Source of the DNA: Allostella sp. ATCC 35155
GTDB taxonomy: Bacteria > Pseudomonadota > Alphaproteobacteria > ATCC43930 > Allostellaceae
Assembly: GCA_006738865.1 (NCBI GenBank)
Contig: AP019701.1
Coordinates: 5,275,097 to 5,339,096 of the forward strand
Reading direction: 5' to 3'
DNA length: 64,000 nucleotides
Made by a program: the position numbers and the translations under genes. Positions within the stretch are counted from its first letter, which is position 1, and each line of letters starts with the position of its first letter. Below, one piece after another: positions 16,448-24,400 of the stretch. The notes under the pieces are model-generated. The model saw only the letters and a program-made list of their open reading frames with translations, made no database searches and was not told the origin of the DNA.

Positions 16448-16918
16448 ATGCTCGAATCTTCGAAGCTCGTGCGGGCATTCGGCGCTGCCCTCGCTCTGTC
16501 GCTGGCAGCCGGTTGCGCGGATCAGCCCACACCGCCCCCCACCACATCCGGCTACGCCTCCGAAGCGGAACTGGCCGGCGCTTGGTACCAAGTCTACTTC
16601 GACACCGACAGCTACGCCGTCAACGCCCGTGGCGAGATGATCGCCAAGACGGTCGCCTACGTCGTCACGAACAATGCGAACACCCGGGTGACGGTCATCG
16701 GCAAGACCGACCGCGTCGGCACGCCGGCCGCGAACATGGCCCTCTCCGAGCGCCGCGCGGAGGCGGTTCGCGACGCGCTCGTCCGAGCCGGCGTTCCCGC
16801 TGCCCGCATCGACACCACCTGGACCGGCGAGGGCAGGCAGGCGGCGGCAACTGCCGATGATGTCTCCGACCAGCGCAATCGGGTCGTCGACGTTACGGTC
16901 GTCAAGCTGGCGCGCTGA
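16448..16918 (+). CDS. OmpA-family lipoprotein (Pal-like)
   Basis: The ATG at 16448, preceded by CTGGAGG, gives 156 residues. A lipoprotein signal ends at LSLAAGCAD. Residues about 50-150 are an OmpA C-terminal domain: VYFDTDSYAVNARGE strand and loop, VTVIGKTDRVGTPAANMALS, the helix ERRAEAVRDALVRAGVPAAR, and a final NRVVDVTVVK strand. The usual peptidoglycan-binding motif is GHTD..G....N..LS.RRA; here it reads GKTDRVGTPAANMALSERRA, with Lys for His. It probably anchors the outer membrane to peptidoglycan. It lies between a glycine-zipper lipoprotein and a 48-residue membrane protein. Confidence 0.87.
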   Translation: MLESSKLVRAFGAALALSLAAGCADQPTPPPTTSGYASEAELAGAWYQVYFDTDSYAVNARGEMIAKTVAYVVTNNANTRVTVIGKTDRVGTPAANMALSERRAEAVRDALVRAGVPAARIDTTWTGEGRQAAATADDVSDQRNRVVDVTVVKLAR

Positions 16919-17067
16919 CGAAACGCCGCGGCCGGCCTCGCGCAGCCTGCACCGGACAGAACCTGAGGCTCGGATACGGCCGGCCGGCATGGAAGCGATC
17001 CCATGCCTGCCGGAAGGTCGGTCCGTCCGCTGCCGATCCGCGAAGCAAGACGAGAGGGGTAGCCGAA

Positions 17068-17214
17068 ATGAACCGCAATGCCTTGTACTTCCTGGTCGGC
17101 GCCCTGGCTGTGACGAGCGCGGCCTTGGCATATTATTTCTACCAGGAAAGCCAGAATAAGGACGGCCTGGAAATCAATGTCAACAGGGGCGGAATCTCGA
17201 TCGAAAAAAAATGA
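17068..17214 (+). CDS. 48-residue single-pass membrane protein
   Basis: This short gene starts at the ATG at 17068, preceded by GAGAGGGGTAGCC. The 48-residue product begins MNRNALYFLVGALAV and has one hydrophobic segment (about residues 5-25). A charged YQESQNK linker and a short GLEINVNRGGISIEKK end follow. I recall similar tiny proteins starting MNRNAL and ending GISIE in other alphaproteobacteria, but not a named family. It is probably inner-membrane anchored with a periplasmic tail. It sits in a run of envelope genes just upstream of a DUF3309-like gene. Confidence 0.7.
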   Translation: MNRNALYFLVGALAVTSAALAYYFYQESQNKDGLEINVNRGGISIEKK

Positions 17215-17274
17215 TGGTTGAACTGTGATCGAGACACTGCGCCAATAATCTGCCGATATGCGGAGGAGAACAGC

Positions 17275-17439
17275 ATGTCACTAGGACTGATACTGGTCAT
17301 TGTACTGGTGATCTTCCTGCTGGGTGGCTTCAGCGGCCGCTTCGGCGGGTACGGGTACGGGTTCGGCCATGGTGGAGTCGGCGTCCTCGGCGTGATCCTC
17401 ATCATCGTCGTCGTCCTGCTCCTGACCGGTCGCCTGTGA
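17275..17439 (+). CDS. DUF3309-like small hydrophobic protein
   Basis: The 54-residue product starts at ATG 17275 behind CGGAGGAG. It has two hydrophobic helices (LGLILVIVLVIFLLGG and GVLGVILIIVVVLLLTGRL) joined by a Gly/Tyr-rich turn (RFGGYGYGFGHGG). This is the compact arrangement of DUF3309 proteins, common in rhizobia and relatives and often linked with stress genes. It lies 60 bp after the 48-residue membrane protein, same strand. Its molecular role is not known. Confidence 0.8.
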   Translation: MSLGLILVIVLVIFLLGGFSGRFGGYGYGFGHGGVGVLGVILIIVVVLLLTGRL

Positions 17440-17801
17440 GCGCGAACGGACCTGCACCGGAGGAGCGACGACGTGTCGAGCAAGGGGCCGACCGTGCTGC
17501 AGCCCGCGGGAGCCAACTGGCGGCCGGCAGAACCCTGTGGCCGGGATCGGCTCGGCAATGGCTCGGGTCTTGATCGCCCGGAAACTGGCGTCAGTAGTTC
17601 CTGGCCTGGGGATTTAGTAGATCCCCATACTTGCAATATCCATGATGTGGGCGCATATCCAGTTCGTCGAGAAACGGCAATATGAACCTCCGTGTCACGG
17701 GAATTATTCCGTTTCATCAGGTTACGTTTTCCACGAATTCGACTTCTTCGGCCCGCAATCTGGCGGGTCTCCTAAATCTATACTTACGAAAGGGTTTCCC
17801 C
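17440..17801. other. Intergenic region and long leader before the cold-shock gene
   Basis: No intact gene is supported in this 362-bp gap. It includes a possible degraded start of another gene at 17473 (see rejected items) and a 6-bp-arm inverted repeat at 17608-17626. The last 150 bases are AT-richer than the surroundings. A long structured 5' leader is typical of cspA-type mRNAs, so 17640-17801 is a plausible cold-shock leader. Confidence 0.4.
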
Positions 17802-18014
17802 ATGACCACGGGAACCGTCAAATGGTTCAATGCCCAGAAGGGCTTCGGGTTCATCGCGCCGGACGATGGCGGCAGCGATGCGTTCGTGCATATCAGTGCC
17901 GTGGAGCGAGCCGGCATGAGCGACCTGCGCGAGGGGCAGAAGGTGAGCTTCGAGCTCGTGTCCGACCAGCGCAGCGGCAAGATGTCCGCCGAGAAGCTCC
18001 AGTCCCTGGCCTGA
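17802..18014 (+). CDS. Cold-shock protein (CspA family)
   Basis: The ATG at 17802 gives 70 residues, the standard size. RNP1 reads KGFGFIAP and RNP2 reads DAFVHIS, in an OB-fold starting [10 protein letters not shown]. The protein binds single-stranded RNA/DNA and acts as an RNA chaperone in the cytoplasm. It is followed by a strong hairpin terminator, so it is the last gene of its transcript. Within the island it fits a temperature/stress theme. The family assignment is firm; most genomes carry several paralogs and the particular one cannot be told. Confidence 0.96.
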   Translation: MTTGTVKWFNAQKGFGFIAPDDGGSDAFVHISAVERAGMSDLREGQKVSFELVSDQRSGKMSAEKLQSLA

Positions 18015-18484
18015 TCTGCCGGCATCGGTAGCACCGTCGCGAGGGCGACCGGAGGCAGACGATGCAGACCGGATCGGCGGCGCTCAGCGCCCGTCAGCCC
18101 CGCGCCTCTCCCGAGGTCGCGGGGCTTTCTATGTTCGCCCCGGCTGCCGCAGAGCGACAGGACGGAGGGCGCTGGATCTTGACGGGGTCGCCCCACCGGG
18201 ATCCCGGTCACCTTCCGGCATCCCTTCAGGCCCAGCCTGTTGGCTCGTGTACGGATCCCGCCGGCACCAAGGGACTGGCGACTGTCGAGGCGACGATTCG
18301 GGGGATTCCCGGTTTCGCCTTCCTCCCGGTCAGGGCCGAGGAACGGCACGCGGCCGGAACGGACGTTCGCAACTGATCCCAAGCTGCTCGATCAGCTGGT
18401 GACGAAGGCCGTCGACCCGCACCGGCCCGAGAACCCGATCGCCGCCCGCGTCATGCCTCACTCATTGCGGACCGGAAGGCAGCC
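18015..18484. other. Intergenic region between cold-shock gene and glucan synthase gene
   Basis: This 470-bp stretch has the cold-shock terminator at its start and no supported gene. At 18231-18269 is a segment ending GCCGGCACCA that resembles a tRNA 3' end without a matching 5' half. The promoter for the glucan synthase gene should lie here, but I see no clear boxes. Confidence 0.4.
18096..18129 (+). terminator. Rho-independent terminator after the cold-shock gene
   Basis: Perfect 9-bp GC-rich arms (18096-18104 and 18118-18126) enclose a 13-base loop and run into TTTCT. It is placed 82 bp after the stop codon. Confidence 0.75.
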
Positions 18485-21400
18485 ATGAATTCGATCGCCG
18501 ATCTTCGCCAGCGCTACCGCGCGCTCCTGCCGGCATGGAAAGGACGCGCGTGGGGTGGCTCCGCCTGGGGCGATCCCTCGCCGATCCGGCAAGAGCTGTT
18601 CGGGGTCGAGCGGCTGGAACAGCATGCCCGCAGCCTGGCGGCGGCGCAGCCGATCGCGTCGCGGCCATCGTCCGTCCATTCCCTGCATGCCCGCCTGGAC
18701 AGCAATGCCCGCACCCTCCTCGCAGCCTACCGGGCGACGGCGGCAGAGGTGCAGGGCGGGGAGGCGGTGGTGCCGGCGGCCGAATGGCTGCTCGACAACT
18801 ATCATCTCGTCGAGGAGCAGATCCGCCAGATCCGCGAAGATCTGCCGCCCGGCTACTACCGGCAGCTTCCGAAGCTCGCCGTCGGTCCGTTCGCCGGCTA
18901 TCCCCGAGTGCTGGGCATCGCCTGGGCATACGTCGCCCATACCGACAGCCATCTCGATCCCGAGATGCTGCGCCGCTTCATCGCGGCCTATCAGCAGGTC
19001 CAGCCGCTGACGATCGGCGAGCTATGGGCCGTCGCGATCACGCTACGCATCGTTCTCATCGAGAACCTGCGCCGGCTCGCCGATCAGATCGCCGCCGGGC
19101 GCCGATCGCGCCAGGACGCGGACCGCCTCGCCGATGGGCTGCTCGTCGCGGGAGAGTCCCGCGCCGCACTCGATGCGGACATTCGCAGCCGCCCGCCGGA
19201 GCCGTTGTCCGAGCTCTTCGCCGCCCGCCTCGTCAAGCGCCTCCGGGGCCAGGATCCCCGCACGACACCGGCCCTCGGCTGGCTGGAGGAGCGGCTGGCG
19301 GCCCAGGGTGCCAACGTCGACAGCGTGGTCCAGCACGCCCAGCAGCGGCTCGGCGCTTCCAACGTCACCGTGCGCAACGTCATCACCAGCATGCGGCTGA
19401 TCTCCGACATCGACTGGGCCGACCTGTTCGAGAGCGTGAGCCTGGTCGACGACAGGCTGCGCGCGGGCAGCGATTTCGCCGGCATGGATTTCCCCACGCG
19501 CAATCTCTACCGCAGCGCGATCGAGGAACTCGCCCGCGGATCGCCAGCGTCCGAGTTGGAGATCGCCGGACTGGCGCTCGCGGCCGCGTCGGCGAATGCC
19601 GCGGGCGGGCCGGCTGGGGATCCCGGCCACTACCTGATCGCCGACGGCCGGGCCGCGTTCGAGCGAACGATCCAGTTCCGACCGCCGCCACTGTTGCGCC
19701 TCCGCCGTCTCAGCATTCGCCTCGGCATCGGTGGATATGTCGGGACGATCCTCGCCGTCACGCTGGTCCTGGTCACGCTGGGGAGCTGGGCGCTCTCTGC
19801 GACCGGCCTTGCCGGCCACTGGCTGGCGGCGCTCGCACTGGCCGGTTTCATCCCCGCGAGCGAGGTGGCGACCGCCCTCGTGAACCGGGCGGTGGCATGG
19901 ATGTTCGGCGCTGTCGTCCTGCCCGGCCTCGAGCTCGCGGACGGCGTTCCGGCTGCGCTGCGAACCCTCGTTGCCGTGCCGACGCTGCTCACGAACGAAG
20001 CCGATCTTCTGGAACAGGTCGAGCGACTCGAGGTCCATTTCCTCTCCGGTGCCGATGGCGATCTCACGTTCGCACTGCTGTCCGACGGCATCGACGCCGA
20101 TAGCGAGATCCTGGCGAGTGACGCGCCCCTGCTGGAGCAGGCCCTGGCGGCGATCGGGCAACTGAACCGACGTCACGGCCCCGGGCCTGCAGGCGATCGC
20201 TTCCTCCTGCTGCACCGCCGCCGCCGGTTCAATCCGGGCGAGGGCAAGTGGATGGGATGGGAGCGCAAGCGCGGCAAGCTGCACGAGCTCAACCGCCTGT
20301 TGCGCGGGGCGAACGACACCAGCTTCATGAACCTTGCCGGGCGTGCCCCGCAGGTTCCGGCGGACGTGCGCTACGTCATCACGCTCGATGCCGATACGCG
20401 CCTGCCGCGCGATGCGGCGCTGCGGTTGGTCGGCAAGATGGCACATCCGCTGAACCGCCCCCAGTTCAGCGCCACCGTGCAGCGGGTGGTCGGCGGCCAT
20501 GCCATTCTCCAGCCACGGGTCACACCCTCGCTGCCGATCGGTAGCGAAGGTTCCTTCTACCAGCGGGTGACATCGGCCCCCAGCGGCATGGACCCGTACG
20601 CGGCGGCGGTTTCCGACGTCTATCAGGACCTCTTCGGCGAGGGTTCCTATACCGGCAAGGGCATATACGAGATCGACGCCTTCGAGGCCTCGCTCGCCGG
20701 CCGCATCCCGGAAAATTCGCTGCTGAGCCACGATCTCTTCGAAGGCGTGTTCGCGCGCGCCGGCCTCGCCTCGGATGTCGAGGTCGTCGAGGAATTCCCC
20801 TCGCGCTACGACGTCGTCGCCAAGCGCCAGCACCGCTGGACGCGCGGCGACTGGCAGCTCCTTCCCTGGATCCTCGCAGCGAAGGTGGACGCGAGCGCGC
20901 TCCCGCCCGTCGGCCGCTGGAAGGCGATCGACAATCTCCGGCGAGCGCTTCTGGCCCCGCTGACGTTGGTCACGCTCGCCCTGTGCTGGCTGCTTCCGCT
21001 ACCGGCGGCGCTCGTCGGCATGCTGCTGGCGATCGCCACGATCGCGATCCCGGCCTTCCTGCCCATCGTCTTCGCGATCCTTCCCCGACGCCCTGACATC
21101 CACGTCCGCAGCCACATTGCGGGGCTGGCGGGCGAACTGCGGCTCGCAGCGGCGCAGACCCTGCTGTCGCTCACCTTTCTCGCCGACCAGGCATGGCGGG
21201 CGGCCGATGCCGCGATCCGGACGCTGCGGCGGCTTTTCGTGACGCGCCGCCATCTGCTGGAGTGGACGACCGCTGCGGTCTCCTCGGCCGGTCCGCGCCT
21301 GGACATCCTCGGCTTCTGCCGGCAGATGGCTGGCGGCACCGTGCTGGCCCTCGTCATGGCGGCGGCCGCGCTGACCTTTCAGCCGTCCGCCTGGCCGCTC

Positions 21401-24400
21401 GTCCTGCCGCTCGCACTGCTCTGGCTCTGCGCTCCCCTCGTCGCACAATGGGCCAGCCGCTCGCCCAAGACGGCGGCGCGCCGGGCGATCGCGGACGCGG
21501 ACGCCCGCGATCTGCGCCTGATCGCTCGGCGCACCTGGCGCTATTTCGAGACCTTCGTCACACCGGCCGAGAACATGCTGCCGCCGGACAATTTCCAGGA
21601 GAAACCGAAGCCGGTCGTCGCCCATCGTACGTCGCCGACCAACATCGGGCTCTACCTGCTGTCGGCGGCGGCCGCCCGCGACTTCGGCTGGGCCGGCACG
21701 ATCGAGACCGCCGAGCGGCTGGAGGCAACGTTCGAGACCCTGGGCAAGCTGCCTCGTTTCCGCGGGCACTTCTTCAACTGGTACGGGACGCAGGATCTCG
21801 CGACGCTGCCGCCGGCCTATGTCTCCTCGGTCGACAGCGGCAATCTCGCGGGCCATCTCATCGCGCTGGCGAACGCCTGCGAGGAGTGGGCGGATGCCGG
21901 CGTCGCAACGACCGTCCGCCAGGGCATGGCCGACAATCTGGCACTGGCACGCGCCGCGGCGGGCAGCGCGCCGGTCCCGGCGCTGGCCGAGGTGCTGGAC
22001 GAGATCGAGGCCCGACTGGACGATCTTCCGGCATCGGCAGCCCTCTCTCCCGTCCTCGGCCTCCTGGTCGAAAGGGCGGCCGCTGCCGCACGCGCCTGCA
22101 CGGCGACGGCGGGCGATGGCGGCGCGACGGATGTCGCCTTCTGGGTCGACGCGCTCGGCAGGGCGGTGGTCGAACACGATCGCGACCGTAGCCAGCTCGC
22201 CGAAGCGCCCGATGCCATCCAGCGGCGCCTCGTCGCGCTCGGCGGCACGGCGCGGGCCATGGCGATGGAAATGGACTTCGCCTTCCTGATCGATCCCGAG
22301 CGCAAGCTGCTCGCCATCGGCCATTCGGTGACCGCCGACGGCCTCGACCCGATCTGCTACGACCTCCTGGCGTCCGAGGCGCGGCTCGCCAGCCTGTTCG
22401 CCATCGCCAAGGGCGACGTGCCGACCCGCCACTGGTTCCGGCTCGGCCGGCTCGCCACGCCCCTCGGCAACGGTTCGGCGCTGATCTCCTGGGCGGGATC
22501 CATGTTCGAGTACCTGATGCCGTCCCTGGTGATGCGCGCGCCCGCCGGCAGCGTGCTGGAGCGGACCAGCCGCCTCGTCGTGGCGCGCCAGCAATCCTAT
22601 GGCCGGTCGCTCGGCGTTCCATGGGGCATGTCCGAATCCGCCTACAATGCCCGCGACTTCGAGTTCACCTACCAGTACTCGAACTTCGGCGTGCCGGGTC
22701 TCGGCCTCAAGCGCGGGCTGTCCAGCAGCGTCGTGATCGCGCCCTATGCGACCGCCCTGGCCGCCATGGTGGACCCGCAGGGCGCGCGCGAGAACTACCG
22801 TCGCCTTGCCGACATGGGCGCCGAGGGCCGGTACGGCTTCTACGAGGCGCTGGACTTCACCCGCGCCCGGCTCCCGGAGGGCGAGCCCTTCGCGATCGTG
22901 CGCTGCTTCATGGCGCATCACCAGGGCATGACCATCGTGGCCCTCGCCAATACGCTGCGCGATGGCGAGATGCGCGCCCGGTTCCAACGTGAGCCGATGA
23001 TCCAGGCCAGTTCTCTGCTGCTGCAGGAGCGGACCCCTCGCGACGTCGTCGTGGCCCAGGCGCGTGCCGAGGAGGTGCGTGCGGCGCCCCTGGACGTCCG
23101 CAGCACCCAGCCGACGGTGCGCCACCTGAGGCTGCCCGATGCCGGTCCGCCGGTCACGCACCTGCTTTCCAACGGCCATTATGCCGTCATGGTGACTGCG
23201 GCCGGGGGCGGCTACAGCCGGTGGCGCGACATTGCCGTGACGCGATGGTGCGAGGACGCCACCCGCGACGACTGGGGCTCCTTCGTCCTGGTCCGCGACC
23301 TGCGGAGCGGCAGCGTCTGGTCGCCGACGGCGCAGCCGCTGGCCGGCCGCACCGGGGAAGGCGAGGTTGTGTTCGCGGAGGACTACGCCGAGTTCATCCA
23401 TCGGGACCTCGGCCTGACGACGACCATGGATGTGATCGTGTCCGGCGAGGACAATTGCGAGGTCCGGCGCATCTCGCTGACCAATGGCGGGCGGGTGAAC
23501 CGCGAGATCGAGCTGACATCCTACGCCGAGCTCGTCCTGACGACGCCCGCCGCCGACAATGCCCATCCCGCCTTTGCCAAGATGTTCGTCGCGACCGAGT
23601 ACCTGCCGGAGTTCGGCGCTCTGGTCGCCACGCGGCGGCTTCGGGCACCGGGCGAGCGGCAGATCTGGGCGGCGCATTTCGTGGTGGTAGAGGGCGAGAC
23701 CGTCGGCGACCCCGAGCACGAGACCGACCGCGCCCGATTCATCGGCCGCGGACGCAGCATCGGCACGGCTGCAGCGATGTCGGGCGAACGGCTGTCCGGC
23801 ACCGTCGGCACGGTCCTCGACCCGATCTTCTCGCTGCGCCGGAGCGTGCGCATTCCGCCGGGGAGAGTGGTGCGCGCCGCCTTCTGGACCGTGGTCGCTT
23901 CGTCGCGGGACGAACTCCTCGCCCTCATCGACACCCACCATGACCGCAGCGCATTCGATCGCGCCAGGACCCTGGCGTGGACACAGGCGCAGGTGCAGCT
24001 TCGGCACCTCGACGTGGGGGTGGACGAAGCGGCGGACTTCCAGCGGCTTGCCGCGCCCCTGCTCTATGCCGACCGACGATTCCGGTCGTCCTCCGACGCG
24101 ATCCTCCGCGGCGCTGGCCCGCAATCGGGCCTATGGCAACACGCCATCTCGGGCGACCTGCCCATCCTGCTGCTGCGGATCGACGATATCGCGGACATCG
24201 CCGAGGTGCGCCAACTCCTGCGCGCCCACGAGTACTGGCGCCTGAAGAACCTCGCCATCGATCTCGTCATCATCAACGAGCGCGCCTCGTCCTACGTGCA
24301 GGATCTGCAGCTGGCCATCGAGGCGGCCGTGCGGACCAGCCAGTCCCGTCCGCCCCTCGGCACCGTCCCGACGCAGGGATCGGTCTTCGTGCTGCGGTGC

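Noticed and set aside
17473..17685. GTG-started 70-codon frame that begins like a phospholipase D-type protein (TVLQP, then a WR)
   Set aside because: Only about ten residues are suggestive and no HKD motif remains; too little to call even a remnant.
20999..24124. 1041-codon minus-strand open frame inside ndvB
   Set aside because: It lies wholly antisense to the conserved glucan synthase and has no recognisable motif.
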